A stretch of DNA of 64,000 bases from Nocardiopsis coralli (GCF_014892575.1 NZ_JADBGI010000005.1:186001-250000); one strand, 5' to 3'; positions 50,180 through 59,379 are shown, counted from the stretch's first letter. The notes: generated by a model not told the origin, from the sequence alone. Program-made: numbers and translations.

Positions 50180-52999
50180 ATGACGGAAACCACCAGCGGA
50201 CCGACGGGACGCAAGGGCAAGGGGGGACGCAAGGGCCTGAAGATCAAGCGGGTCTTCACCACCGAGGGGGTCCACCCCTACGACTCCCTCGAATGGGAGC
50301 GCCGCGACGTCGTCATGACCAACTGGCGTGACGGCACGGTCAACTTCGAACAGCGCGGCGTGGAGTTCCCCGCCTCCTGGACGATGAACGCCACCCAGAT
50401 CGTGGCGAGCAAGTACTTCCGCGGCGCCATGGGCACCCCCGAGCGGGAGTGGAGCCTCAAGCAGCTCATCGACCGGGTCGTCGGCGTCTACACCGAGACC
50501 GGGCGCGAGCAGGGCTACTTCGCCTCCGACGAGGACGCGGAGATCTTCGACCACGAGCTGAAGTACGCCCTCGCCAACCAGTTCTTCAGCTTCAACTCCC
50601 CCGTGTGGTTCAACGTCGGGACCACGTCCGCGCAGCAGGTCAGCGCGTGCTTCATCCTGTCGGTGGACGACACCATGGAGTCGATCCTCGACTGGTACAA
50701 GGAAGAGGGCATCATCTTCAAGGGCGGATCCGGCGCAGGTGTGAACCTGTCCCGCATCCGCTCCAGCCGTGAGCTGCTCTCCTCCGGCGGCACCGCCTCC
50801 GGCCCCGTCTCCTTCATGCGCGGCGCCGACGCCTCCGCCGGCACCATCAAGTCGGGCGGCGCCACCCGCCGGGCCGCCAAGATGGTCGTGCTCGACGTCG
50901 ACCACCCCGACGTCGAGGAGTTCGTCGAGACCAAGTCCCGCGAGGAGCACAAGATCCGTGCCCTGCGCGACTCCGGGTTCGACGTCGACCTGGGCGGCTC
51001 GGACATGTTCAGCGTCCAGTACCAGAACGCGAACAACTCGGTCCGGGTCTCCGACGCGTTCATGCGCGCGGTCGAGACCGGTTCGGAGTTCGGCCTGACC
51101 TCCCGCACCACCGGTGACGTCGTGGCCACCGTCGACGCCAAGCACCTGTTCAACCGGATGGCCAACGCCGCCTGGGAGTGCGCCGACCCCGGCATCCAGT
51201 ACGACGGCACCATCCAGGACTGGCACACCAACCCCGAGACGGGCCGCATCTCCGCGTCCAACCCGTGCTCGGAGTACATGTCGCTGGACGACTCCTCCTG
51301 CAACCTCGCCTCGATCAACCTGCTGAAGTTCCTGCGCGAGGACGACACCTTCGACGTCGAGGCCTTCACCAAGCTCACCGAGCTGATCATCACGGCGATG
51401 GACATCTCCATCACCTTCGCCGACTTCCCCACGCAGAAGATCGGTGAGACCACCCGCGCCTACCGCCAGCTGGGCATCGGCTACGCCAACCTCGGCGCCC
51501 TGCTCATGGCGACCGGCCACGCCTACGACTCCGACGGCGGCCGCGCGGTCGCCGGCTCCATCACCTCGCTGATGACCGGCACCGCCTACCGCCGCAGCGC
51601 CGAGATCGCCGGCGTCGTCGGCACCTACGACGGTTACAAGCGCAACGAGCAGGCCCACAAGCGGGTCATGCGCAAGCACGCCGCCGCCAACGACGACCTC
51701 TCCACGGTCGGCACCCTGGAGCGCCCGATCCACGCCGCGGCCACCCGCGAGTGGGCGGACTGCCTCAAGGTCGGCGAGCGCAACGGCTGGCGCAACGCCC
51801 AGGCGTCGCTGCTCGCGCCCACCGGCACCATCGGCTTCATGATGGACTGCGACACGACCGGCATCGAGCCGGACTTCTCGCTGGTCAAGTTCAAGAAGCT
51901 GGTCGGCGGCGGTTCCATGCAGATCGTCAACCAGGCGATCCCGCGCGCGCTGACCAACCTCGGCTACCAGAACGAGCAGATCGAGGCGATCGTCGAGTAC
52001 GTGTCCGAGCACGGCCACGTCGTCGACGCCCCCGGCCTGCGCCCGGAGCACTACGAGGTCTTCGACTGCGCGATGGGCAAGCGCTACATCCAGCCCATGG
52101 GCCACGTGCGCATGATGGCCGCGACCCAGCCGTTCCTGTCCGGCGCCATCTCCAAGACGGTCAACGTCCCGGAGGAGGCCACGGTCGCCGACTTCGAGCA
52201 CATCTACTTCCAGGGCTGGAAGCTGGGCCTGAAGGCGCTCGCCGTCTACCGCGACAACTGCAAGGTCGGCCAGCCGCTCTCCACCTCCAAGAACGAGGAG
52301 AAGGAGAAGGACGAGCCGCAGGTCGTCGAGGTCCCGCGCCCGGTGCGCCGCCGCCTGCCGAAGAAGCGCCCGAGCGAGACCACGTCGTTCTCCGTGGGCG
52401 GTGCCGAGGGGTACATCACCGCCGGCTCCTACCCGGACGACGGCCTCGGCGAGGTCTTCCTCAAGCTCGGCAAGCAGGGCTCGACCCTGGCCGGGGTCAT
52501 GGACGCCTTCTCCATCGCCATCTCCATCGCGCTCCAGTACGGGGTCCCGCTGGAGACCTACGTGGAGAAGTTCACGAACATGCGGTTCGACCCGGCCGGC
52601 ATGACCGACGACCCGGACATCCGGATGGCCCAGTCGGTGGTGGACTACATCTTCCGCCGCCTGGCCCTGGACCACCTGCCCTACGACGAGCGCGCCGCGC
52701 TGGGTGTGCTCTCGGCCGCCGAGCGCCAGGCCCAGCTCAACGGCGAGGACCCGGCCCAGATGCAGGCGCAGGTGGAGTCCTACGCCCAGTCGGCCGCGCC
52801 GTCGCAGGAGTCCTCGGTGTCGGAGGACGGCGCCGAGGAGAGCACGGAGGAGGAGAGCCCGAAGCCGAGCGCGACGGTCGGCTCCTCCCAGGGCTTCATG
52901 GCCGACGCCCCGCTGTGCATCACCTGCGGGACCAAGATGCGCCCGTCCGGTAGCTGCTACGCCTGCGAGGGCTGCGGCGCCACCAGCGGCTGCAGCTGA
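50180..52999 (+). CDS. nrdJ: Vitamin B12-dependent ribonucleotide reductase (class II)
   Basis: A 939-residue adenosylcobalamin-dependent enzyme that makes deoxynucleotides. The active-site segment NPCSEYMSLDDSSCNLASIN lies near residues 360-380. FKGGSGAGVNLSRIRS and GTIGFMMDCDTTGIEPDFSL are typical of NrdJ. An acidic linker (about 870-900) precedes a C-terminal Cys-rich tail (CITCGTKM, CYACEGCG, GCS) that shuttles reducing equivalents. nrdR upstream indicates dNTP-dependent control. Confidence 0.97.
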   Translation: MTETTSGPTGRKGKGGRKGLKIKRVFTTEGVHPYDSLEWERRDVVMTNWRDGTVNFEQRGVEFPASWTMNATQIVASKYFRGAMGTPEREWSLKQLIDRVVGVYTETGREQGYFASDEDAEIFDHELKYALANQFFSFNSPVWFNVGTTSAQQVSACFILSVDDTMESILDWYKEEGIIFKGGSGAGVNLSRIRSSRELLSSGGTASGPVSFMRGADASAGTIKSGGATRRAAKMVVLDVDHPDVEEFVETKSREEHKIRALRDSGFDVDLGGSDMFSVQYQNANNSVRVSDAFMRAVETGSEFGLTSRTTGDVVATVDAKHLFNRMANAAWECADPGIQYDGTIQDWHTNPETGRISASNPCSEYMSLDDSSCNLASINLLKFLREDDTFDVEAFTKLTELIITAMDISITFADFPTQKIGETTRAYRQLGIGYANLGALLMATGHAYDSDGGRAVAGSITSLMTGTAYRRSAEIAGVVGTYDGYKRNEQAHKRVMRKHAAANDDLSTVGTLERPIHAAATREWADCLKVGERNGWRNAQASLLAPTGTIGFMMDCDTTGIEPDFSLVKFKKLVGGGSMQIVNQAIPRALTNLGYQNEQIEAIVEYVSEHGHVVDAPGLRPEHYEVFDCAMGKRYIQPMGHVRMMAATQPFLSGAISKTVNVPEEATVADFEHIYFQGWKLGLKALAVYRDNCKVGQPLSTSKNEEKEKDEPQVVEVPRPVRRRLPKKRPSETTSFSVGGAEGYITAGSYPDDGLGEVFLKLGKQGSTLAGVMDAFSIAISIALQYGVPLETYVEKFTNMRFDPAGMTDDPDIRMAQSVVDYIFRRLALDHLPYDERAALGVLSAAERQAQLNGEDPAQMQAQVESYAQSAAPSQESSVSEDGAEESTEEESPKPSATVGSSQGFMADAPLCITCGTKMRPSGSCYACEGCGATSGCS

Positions 53000-53008
53000 T
53001 CCGCGCCC

Positions 53009-53032
53009 GGGGCGCCCGCACGCGGGCGCCCC
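53009..53032 (+). terminator. First hairpin after nrdJ
   Basis: A 10-11-bp stem GGGGCGCCCGC / GCGGGCGCCCC with a 2-4-nt loop, 9 bp after the nrdJ stop. Confidence 0.6.
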
Positions 53033-53042
53033 GCCGCGCACG

Positions 53043-53070
53043 AGGGGGACCGGTCGAGACCGGTCCCCCT
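53043..53070 (+). terminator. Second hairpin after nrdJ (left flank of the TA cassette)
   Basis: A perfect 12-bp stem AGGGGGACCGGT (53043-53054) / ACCGGTCCCCCT (53059-53070), loop CGAG, tail CTCTT. A near copy lies at 54013-54044 on the other side of the toxin-antitoxin genes. Confidence 0.75.
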
Positions 53071-53090
53071 CTCTTGCGCGCGCAGGGAAG

Positions 53091-53131
53091 TACGTGGAGT
53101 ACTTGACGTACGTGCAGAGTCGGGGCATTGT
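53091..53131 (+). promoter_or_regulatory. Toxin-antitoxin promoter and operator
   Basis: The 20-bp stretch 53091-53110 is palindromic (TACGT, N2, AGTACT, N2, ACGTA). It overlaps a -35 TTGACG (53103-53108); 17 bp further is a CATTGT -10-like box (53126-53131). This fits antitoxin autorepression. Confidence 0.6.
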
Positions 53132-53159
53132 TGTACTACGTCGCGATGGAGGGAACACC

Positions 53160-53576
53160 ATGAGTGCTGTGCACTACGACAGCTACACCGAGGCGCGTGC
53201 GCACCTGAAGGCACTCCTGGATGCCGCCGAGAGCGGGCGGATCGCAACGGTCCGGCGCGACTCGGCGAGAACCGCCGTCGTCGACGTGGAGAGATTGCGC
53301 CGCTACCTTGCAGCGGTCTCTCCTGCGCGCGCCCAGGTCGTGCCCGAGGCCGACGGTTGGTCCGTCTTCATCCCCGGCTTGCCTGTCGCCGCGGACGGTG
53401 CGACGTTCGGCGAGGCACTGACCGAGATGGTCGACGCGCTTCGCGAGTACGCGGAGGATTGGCAGGACCACCTGCTCGACGCCCCCAACCACCGGGACAA
53501 TTGGGGGTTGGTCCAGATGATCGGTCTCAGCGACGACGAGCAGTTGCGTGACTGGTTGGTGGGGGGTACCCGGTGA
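53160..53576 (+). CDS. Antitoxin with Phd/YefM-like N-terminus and HicB-like C-terminus
   Basis: A 138-residue protein. Residues 1-50 resemble a Phd/YefM DNA-binding antitoxin (YDSYTEARAHLKALLDAAES, then TAVVDVERLRRYL). Residues 62-105 have the HicB pattern of a degraded RNase H fold (ADGWSVFIPGLPVAADGATF, EALTEMVDALREYAEDW). ATG 53160 follows GGAGGG. It overlaps the toxin start by 4 bp (GTGA). The HicB-like half probably covers the toxin, and the Phd-like half the operator at 53091. Confidence 0.78.
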   Translation: MSAVHYDSYTEARAHLKALLDAAESGRIATVRRDSARTAVVDVERLRRYLAAVSPARAQVVPEADGWSVFIPGLPVAADGATFGEALTEMVDALREYAEDWQDHLLDAPNHRDNWGLVQMIGLSDDEQLRDWLVGGTR

Positions 53577-53998
53577 CGTGGCCACGACCCACACGCGAGG
53601 ACCATGATCGGTTCTGCACGGTGGAGGGTTGGACACCGGTCCGCAGCGCCCGGGGCCGGACCGGCACGCACCACATCACCTACGAGCTCGCTCTCGCCGA
53701 CGGCCGTGTGCTCAGGACACGGATCTCACGGCCCGCGGACCGCTCCGACCACGGCAAGAGCATGTGGGCGCACATTCTGCGGGACCAGCTCGAGGTGGAC
53801 GAGGACACGTTCTGGTCGTGCGTGCAGGAAGGTGTGCGCCCGGATCGAGGTGTTCCCGAGGTTCCTGTCGGAGCACTGCCCGCCGACCTCGTGCATCTCT
53901 TGATGACCAACCTCGGGCTGGACGGCGCCGAGGTCGCGCGGATGAGCAAGGAAGAGGCTGTGGCCAGGCTCCAGAGGTACTGGATGGAGGGCGGCTGA
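53573..53998 (+). CDS. HicA-like toxin (RNA-targeting toxin candidate)
   Basis: A 141-residue protein, longer than classic HicA (about 60-80). Residues 10-40 carry the HicA-style helix and strand with GTHH (His33, His34) in GWTPVRSARGRTGTHHITYE; a single histidine there is catalytic in HicA. ADGRVLRTRISRP and MWAHILRDQLEVDEDTFW follow the same fold. A C-terminal helical extension (100-141) is additional. GTG 53573 overlaps the antitoxin stop. The mRNase activity is inferred. Such proteins are often labelled cytotoxic translational repressor. Confidence 0.7.
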   Translation: MTWPRPTREDHDRFCTVEGWTPVRSARGRTGTHHITYELALADGRVLRTRISRPADRSDHGKSMWAHILRDQLEVDEDTFWSCVQEGVRPDRGVPEVPVGALPADLVHLLMTNLGLDGAEVARMSKEEAVARLQRYWMEGG

Positions 53999-54012
53999 AG
54001 CACCACTTGTGC

Positions 54013-54044
54013 AGGGGGACCGCCGGTTCGAGACCGGTCCCCCT
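54013..54044 (+). terminator. Hairpin after the toxin gene (right flank copy)
   Basis: AGGGGGACCG (54013-54022) pairs with the CGGTCCCCCT end of ACCGGTCCCCCT (54033-54044). The sequence GAGACCGGTCCCCCTC is identical to the left-flank hairpin after nrdJ. Confidence 0.7.
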
Positions 54045-54139
54045 CGTGCGTGTCTGCGTCTGCACGGTGGCCCATGGTTGCCGGTGCCCGGGGCGGGTAC
54101 CCCTTCCGCACCTGCACCCCGCCAGTGGAAGGGGCTCCC

Positions 54140-54568
54140 ATGCTGATCGCCGCGATCCTCCGGACCAAGGGCACGGAGGTGGTGAGCGTGGCACCCGAGA
54201 CCACCGTGGCCGACCTGCTCACCGCACTCACCCGGCACGGGATCGGCGCCGTGGCCGTCGCCCGGGACGAGGCCCTCATCGGGATCGTCTCCGAACGCGA
54301 CGTCGTACGAGGTCTGGAACGGCACGGCGCCGACCTGCTCGCCGCCCCCGTCGCCGACATCATGACCGCCGACGTCCACACCTGCACACCCGACGACACC
54401 GTCGAGTCCGTCAGCGAGGCCATGACCCGGCACCGCTTCCGCCACGTACCGGTGATGTCGCAGGGCCGCCTGGCCGGCCTGGTCAGCATCGGCGACGTGG
54501 TCAAGAGCCGGCTGCGGGTCCTGGAGGAGGACCGGGCCCAGCTCGAGGCCTACATCCAGGGTTCCTGA
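54140..54568 (+). CDS. CBS domain protein
   Basis: A 142-residue protein made of two CBS motifs: LRTKGTEVVSVAPETTVADL with IGIVSERDVVRGL, and VADIMTADVHTCTPDDTVES with HRFRHVPVMSQGRLAGLVSI. Such pairs form a Bateman module that binds adenine nucleotides. ATG 54140 follows GGAAGGGG. There is no attached effector domain and no obvious partner. Confidence 0.9.
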   Translation: MLIAAILRTKGTEVVSVAPETTVADLLTALTRHGIGAVAVARDEALIGIVSERDVVRGLERHGADLLAAPVADIMTADVHTCTPDDTVESVSEAMTRHRFRHVPVMSQGRLAGLVSIGDVVKSRLRVLEEDRAQLEAYIQGS

Positions 54569-54589
54569 CCCGAGGTCCGATGCGCCGGG

Positions 54590-55408
54590 TCAGAGCCCGA
54601 ACTGTGCGTTGACCTGGGCGAGGTACTCGGCGTCGTCCGCACCGGCCCGGTGCGCGATGGCCTGTTCGGCGTCCTCCCCGACGACGTAGCGCAGGCGGTC
54701 GGTGCCGTCGGTGGCCGCGTCGAAGACGGCGCGGGCCACACCGGAGGCCGGGGCGCCCTCGGCCCCGGTCCCGGCCTTCAGCCCGGCGACCACCTTCTCG
54801 AGCAGGGGACCGTACTCGGTCAGCTCCTCGTCGTGGTTGACCTCGGAGGAGCGGTGCCCGAAGTCGCTCTCCACGCCGCCGGGTTCGATGATCTTCATCC
54901 GCGCACCGATCGCCCGCAGCTCGAAGGACAGCGACTCCGAGACCCCTTCGACGGCGTGCTTCGACGCCACGTAGAGGGACCCGAGCGGGAAGGCGACCTT
55001 GCCCGCGAGCGAGCTGACGTTGACGACCACGCCCGACCTGCGGGTCCGGAACCGCGGGAGCACGGCCTTGGTCACGGCCAGGAGCCCGGTCACGTTGGTG
55101 GCGAACTGCCGCTCGATCGCCTGCACAGGGACCGACTCCAGCGGGCCCAGCACCGCGAAGCCGGCGTTGTTGACGAGCACGTCCACCGGGCCGAAGTGTT
55201 CCTCGGCCTCGGCGACGGCGCTGGTGATCGAGGCGTGGTCGGTCACGTCGAGGCGGGTGACCAGCAGGCGTTCACGTCCGGTCAGCTCCGTCTCGGCGGA
55301 GGGGTTGCGCATGGTCGCCACCACGTTCCAGCCCTTGGCGTGGAAGAGTTCGGCGGTGGCACGCCCGATCCCGGAGGAGGCGCCGGTGACGAGGACGTTC
55401 TGAGGCAT
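54590..55408 (-). CDS. SDR family oxidoreductase
   Basis: A 272-residue short-chain dehydrogenase with a complete set of motifs: VTGASSGIGRATAELF, VLVNNAGFAVLGPL, Ser in VVNVSSLAGKVAFPLG, and YVASKHAV. The extended C-terminal helix resembles retinol-dehydrogenase-like SDRs. It converges with the CBS gene. This is the third SDR-fold protein in the window and serves as an intact comparison for the degenerate one at 14058. Confidence 0.92.
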   Translation of the reverse strand: MPQNVLVTGASSGIGRATAELFHAKGWNVVATMRNPSAETELTGRERLLVTRLDVTDHASITSAVAEAEEHFGPVDVLVNNAGFAVLGPLESVPVQAIERQFATNVTGLLAVTKAVLPRFRTRRSGVVVNVSSLAGKVAFPLGSLYVASKHAVEGVSESLSFELRAIGARMKIIEPGGVESDFGHRSSEVNHDEELTEYGPLLEKVVAGLKAGTGAEGAPASGVARAVFDAATDGTDRLRYVVGEDAEQAIAHRAGADDAEYLAQVNAQFGL

Positions 55409-55542
55409 GGGGGACTTCCTACGTGGGGGGAACCGGGGGAGACGCCGGCGGAGGCCGGTCGGCGCGCGGCCGACGGTACGGGAACGGCCCCACCGGTGCA
55501 GTGACCCCGGGCACAGTCCCCGTCACCGCGCCCCGGAGTGTC

Positions 55543-55848
55543 TCAGGAACCGTCGCGGTCGCCCGCGGACACCGCCACGGCGGCGGTGGCGGCGGTCACG
55601 CTCAGCACCGCCGGCCAGGAGCCGATCTTCTTGGCCAGCGGGTGGGACAGCCCGAAGGCCGCCACGTAGGTGCCGGTCACGGCCACGGCCGCGCCCACCC
55701 CGGAGCGCCGCCGGGTCGCCTCGAAGGCGGCCGCGCCGAAGGCCGCGAGCACCACCCCGCCGAGCGGGCGGTTGCCGGTGGCACGGGCGGCCGAGTAACC
55801 GCCGATCAGGCCTGCGGTGGTCAGAGCGGCGCTGGGTACTGCGGGCAT
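55543..55848 (-). CDS. Small membrane protein, function unknown
   Basis: A 101-residue hydrophobic protein with about three predicted helices (residues 8-24, 29-42, 50-70) and an Ala-rich C-terminal helix. ATG 55848 follows GGAGACCACC. No family is recognised. Confidence 0.7.
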   Translation of the reverse strand: MPAVPSAALTTAGLIGGYSAARATGNRPLGGVVLAAFGAAAFEATRRRSGVGAAVAVTGTYVAAFGLSHPLAKKIGSWPAVLSVTAATAAVAVSAGDRDGS

Positions 55849-56102
55849 GGTGGTCTCCTCGTGGCCGGGGCGCGACCGGTGCGGTCGTCACCGGACGACG
55901 GTATCGGCGCATTTCGAGGGGTCGCCAGCGGGCCCGCCGGTCACACCCGTGCAACAACCCTGGGTTTCGGGCTGACCGTGTACCAGGGTGGGAGGGGACC
56001 GGTTTCTGGTTTCCGGCCATACGATGCGTGCTGACCTGGAACCGAACGGGTGAACGGCGCGTCGGAACCGACAGTTCCCCATCTCCGCAACGAGGAGTGT
56101 CC

Positions 56103-57851
56103 ATGTCCTTTGCGCAGACAGTGCGCGGAGCGGCGAGCGCGGTAGCCCAGGGTGATGACCCGCGCCAGGCCGCGACCCAGGCGGCCCAGCAGGCCGCGGG
56201 TCAGGAAGGAGGCCCGCCCGGAGAGGACGGCCTCGACCCCCGTGACTTCGTGGCCGCTCGCGAACAGGGTGCCTCCGTGGGCACCCGGATCGAGCAGAAG
56301 ACCACGTCGCTCAACAACGCCGGCGAGGCGATCAACAGCAGCAGTTACGAGCGCGGCTCCGACGGGCCCGTGCACGTCATCTGCCCGATGGTGATCCCCC
56401 GCGGGCGCACGCTCGTGACCCTGCTCCCGGCCCTGATCCTGGTGGCCGTGGGTGTGGTCGGCGTCGTCACCGTGGTCGTCCCCCAAGCCCTGGTGGGCCA
56501 GGCGAACCCGCTGCTCAACCCGTTCTTCGGGATCCACTACTGGATCATCACCCTGGCCGTGGCCGCCTTCATGTGGTGGCGCCAGGGCATGGTGATGGTC
56601 CCCGAGGGCTGCGAGGCCATCGTCACCCGCTTCGGCAAGCGCGAGAACAACTTCGCGCCCGGCCGGGTCACCCTGTTCAACCCGTGGAAGCGGGTCTCCT
56701 ACATCGTCAACACGGCGCGCGAGTACCCCTTCAACGCGCCGATCCGAGAGGCACCCACCAAGAGCGGTGTGCAGGCCTCGATCGACCTGTTCGTGCAGTT
56801 CCGCATCGAGAACGCCACGGACTTCGTGTACACGCTCGGCGGTGTGCACGGTTTCCAGGAGAAGCTCAACAACGCCATCAGCGAGACGACCCGGAGCCTC
56901 ATCTACGAGCAGGAGGCCTCGGCGATCTACGACATGGTCGGCGAGAGCACCCACGCGCTCGTGGAGTCGCTCAACCGCCAGTTCAGCGGGATCGTCGTGT
57001 TGACCAGCGCGAACATCACCCATGCCGAGCCCTCCAGCCAGGAGTACCGCATGGACCTGGCCGCGCCGGAGATGGTCCGGGTGGCCAAGGACGCCTACAC
57101 GTTCGAGTACGAGCTCCAGCTCCGCAAGGAACAGAACGAGGGTGACCTCAACAAGGAGCTCGCCACCCTCAACGAGACGCTCTCGGCGATCCAGGCCGAC
57201 ATCGCCCAGTACCAGGCGCAGATGGACACCGCCCTGGAGCGCGAGACCAACCGCGCCAACGCCCTGGCCCGCCAGCGGTTCGTGGAGGCCGAGTCGGAGG
57301 CCAACGCCAACGCCGCGCTCCTGCAGGCCCAGGCGCTGGACATCCGGGCGGTCAGCGCGGCCGAGGCGCCCGAGATCCTCAACTACCGCTTCCGCGAGGA
57401 CCTGCTCGACAAGCTGGAGGCGGTCGCCGACAGCCTGCCGCAGGTGCTGCGGATCGGCTCGGGCGACGAGGCCAGCGTCGACTACCTGCGCATCGCCCAG
57501 GAGATCATCGGCCAGACCGACTCGGCCCTGTTCTCCGAGCAGGACATGGCCGAGATCCGCGGACGCCTCGCCGACATCCGCGACCGCATCTCCGACCGCG
57601 AGCAGGAGATCAACGCGCTCGTCGAGGAGGCCGAGGACCCGCAGCAGGGCGGCGAGGAGGCCGACGAGAGCCTCGTGGAGGAGATCCGCCAGTCGGTCTC
57701 GGAGGAGGCGCTGGACGAGCGCATCAGCCAGGAGGTCGAGGGCAACGAAGGCGCCACCGCGGCGGGGGAGGCCGGCACGACCGGTGACGCCCCGAAGCCG
57801 CCGTGGGAGCACGGCGGGCAGGCGCCCGGCACGAACCAGGGAGGTCAGTAG
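56103..57851 (+). CDS. SPFH/band-7 domain membrane protein 1
   Basis: A 582-residue protein. A 100-residue Gln/Ala-rich cytosolic start is followed by membrane helices at about 105-127 and 143-159, then an SPFH domain (GCEAIVTRFGKRENNFAPGR at 169-188 to about 350). A long coiled coil (360-430) and a Glu/Asp-rich tail (500-560) complete it. SPFH proteins form ring-like membrane scaffolds. ATG 56103 follows GAGGAG. Its stop abuts the next start, so the two form a pair. Confidence 0.85.
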   Translation: MSFAQTVRGAASAVAQGDDPRQAATQAAQQAAGQEGGPPGEDGLDPRDFVAAREQGASVGTRIEQKTTSLNNAGEAINSSSYERGSDGPVHVICPMVIPRGRTLVTLLPALILVAVGVVGVVTVVVPQALVGQANPLLNPFFGIHYWIITLAVAAFMWWRQGMVMVPEGCEAIVTRFGKRENNFAPGRVTLFNPWKRVSYIVNTAREYPFNAPIREAPTKSGVQASIDLFVQFRIENATDFVYTLGGVHGFQEKLNNAISETTRSLIYEQEASAIYDMVGESTHALVESLNRQFSGIVVLTSANITHAEPSSQEYRMDLAAPEMVRVAKDAYTFEYELQLRKEQNEGDLNKELATLNETLSAIQADIAQYQAQMDTALERETNRANALARQRFVEAESEANANAALLQAQALDIRAVSAAEAPEILNYRFREDLLDKLEAVADSLPQVLRIGSGDEASVDYLRIAQEIIGQTDSALFSEQDMAEIRGRLADIRDRISDREQEINALVEEAEDPQQGGEEADESLVEEIRQSVSEEALDERISQEVEGNEGATAAGEAGTTGDAPKPPWEHGGQAPGTNQGGQ

Positions 57852-59297
57852 ATGAGCCGGCCCATGAACAGCGGCAGTGGCTCCACCATCAAGGAGTCCC
57901 TGGCCTCGTGGAGCGATCTGGCCGGGTTGCTGCGCGGCGGTGACCAGGGCGCGATCGTGCCCGTGGTGATACCGCGCGACAACCGCGGACTTCGGTGGAT
58001 GGTCCTGGTCTGGTTCGGACTGTTCGCCCTCCTGTCCGCGCTGATGATGGCGATCGACGTCGCGGTCAACGGCACCACGCTCTTCGCGCTCCTGGCCGTG
58101 CCCACGATGCTCGCGGGCCTGCTCGCGATCGTCGTGGCCGGGCTGTGGTGGTGGCGCAGTTCCATCGTCGAGATCGAGGAGGGCACCCACGGGGTCCTCA
58201 CCAAGTACGGCGCGGTCGTGCGGGCGATCGAACCCGGGCGCCACTACCTGTGGCACCCCTGGGCGCGGGTCGACTTCGTGGTCGACACCCGTACCGAGAT
58301 CCCCTACACCGCGCCGGTGCTGGCCTGCCCGACGCGGGAGAACGTGCCGCTGAAGTCGATCGAGTTCTTCCTGAAGTTCCGCATCATCGACCCGATCCGT
58401 TTCGTGAAGATCATCGGGGCAAGCAACTTCGACCTGGTGCTCTCCAGCGCGGTGCAGGACGCGATCCGCCAGCGCAGCCGTCAGGTCAACACCGAGTCCG
58501 CCCACGACCTGCGCGGTTCGAACGTGGAGGACATGCGGCGCCTGCTCAACAGCCAGCTCGAGAAGTACGGCGTGACCATCACCGGCTGCAACATCCCCGA
58601 CGTGCAGCTGCCCAACCAGTACCAGCAGCACCTGGCCACCCGGGAGCGCGTCGCCAAGGAACTGGTCGCCTACGAGCAGGAGTGGGAGCTGACCCGCAAG
58701 CGCCGCATCGACACCCTGCTCATGGACATCGAGCGGTCCAAGAAGACCCGGGACGCCAAGATCGTCGAGGTCAACGCGTCGCTGAACAAGGCGCGCAAGG
58801 ACGTCGCGCAGATGCTCCAGGAGCAGGAGACCGAGGCGCAGCGGGTGCGCTACGAGATCGAGACCAAGGGCCGCGCCGACCTGGCGTCCGCGGAGAACGA
58901 GGCCAAGGCCCAGCAGCGCCTGGCCACGGCCTACCGCGACAACCGTGCGGTACTCGAGTACGAGCTGGCCCGGCGCCGCCTGGACGTGGGTTCGTCGCTG
59001 GCCGGCCGTGCCCCGCGCCCGGTCGTGGTGCAGACCGAGCCGGGTTCCGGGGACGGGTCGACCCTCTCGACGCTCCTCACCGCGCAGTTGCTGCCGCGGG
59101 TGATGGACGGCGCCCCGCGTTCGTCGCTGGGTTCCGGTTCGGGCGAGGGCTCGGAGCCCTTCGAGGCCGCCCGCGGTTCGGTTGCGGCCGCCGCCGAACG
59201 CCAGCAGCGGATGTCGGAGGACTACCAGCGCCAGCAGGCCGAGGCGATGCGCCAGCAGTTCGACCAGGGCGAGGGCCACGGGGGCCGTCGCCGCTGA
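57852..59297 (+). CDS. SPFH/band-7 domain membrane protein 2
   Basis: A 481-residue protein: helices at about 47-70 and 76-100, an SPFH domain (IEEGTHGVLTKYGAVVRAIE, then ENVPLKSIEFFLKFRIIDPI), a coiled coil (280-385) rich in Glu/Lys/Gln and a Gln-rich end (QQRMSEDYQRQQAEAMRQQF). The architecture mirrors the upstream gene, but the sequence is divergent, so they may build a hetero-oligomer, like HflK-HflC. ATG 57852 directly follows the stop of gene 1. Confidence 0.85.
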   Translation: MSRPMNSGSGSTIKESLASWSDLAGLLRGGDQGAIVPVVIPRDNRGLRWMVLVWFGLFALLSALMMAIDVAVNGTTLFALLAVPTMLAGLLAIVVAGLWWWRSSIVEIEEGTHGVLTKYGAVVRAIEPGRHYLWHPWARVDFVVDTRTEIPYTAPVLACPTRENVPLKSIEFFLKFRIIDPIRFVKIIGASNFDLVLSSAVQDAIRQRSRQVNTESAHDLRGSNVEDMRRLLNSQLEKYGVTITGCNIPDVQLPNQYQQHLATRERVAKELVAYEQEWELTRKRRIDTLLMDIERSKKTRDAKIVEVNASLNKARKDVAQMLQEQETEAQRVRYEIETKGRADLASAENEAKAQQRLATAYRDNRAVLEYELARRRLDVGSSLAGRAPRPVVVQTEPGSGDGSTLSTLLTAQLLPRVMDGAPRSSLGSGSGEGSEPFEAARGSVAAAAERQQRMSEDYQRQQAEAMRQQFDQGEGHGGRRR

Positions 59298-59311
59298 GCG
59301 CCACCCGGCAG

Positions 59312-59358
59312 AACGGAAGGGGCGGGTCCACGTCGGTGGGCCCGCCCCTTCCGTTGGT
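59312..59358 (+). terminator. Terminator after the SPFH operon
   Basis: A perfect 15-bp stem (59312-59326 with 59341-59355), extended by TCCAC/GTGGG near the loop, followed by GGTTC, between convergent genes. Confidence 0.8.
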
Positions 59359-59379
59359 TCATGAGGTCCTTCGGGGGGT

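Noticed and set aside
49919..53161. 1080-codon minus-strand open frame opposite nrdJ
   Set aside because: Low-complexity antisense shadow of a clearly coding nrdJ, with no start signal or domain.
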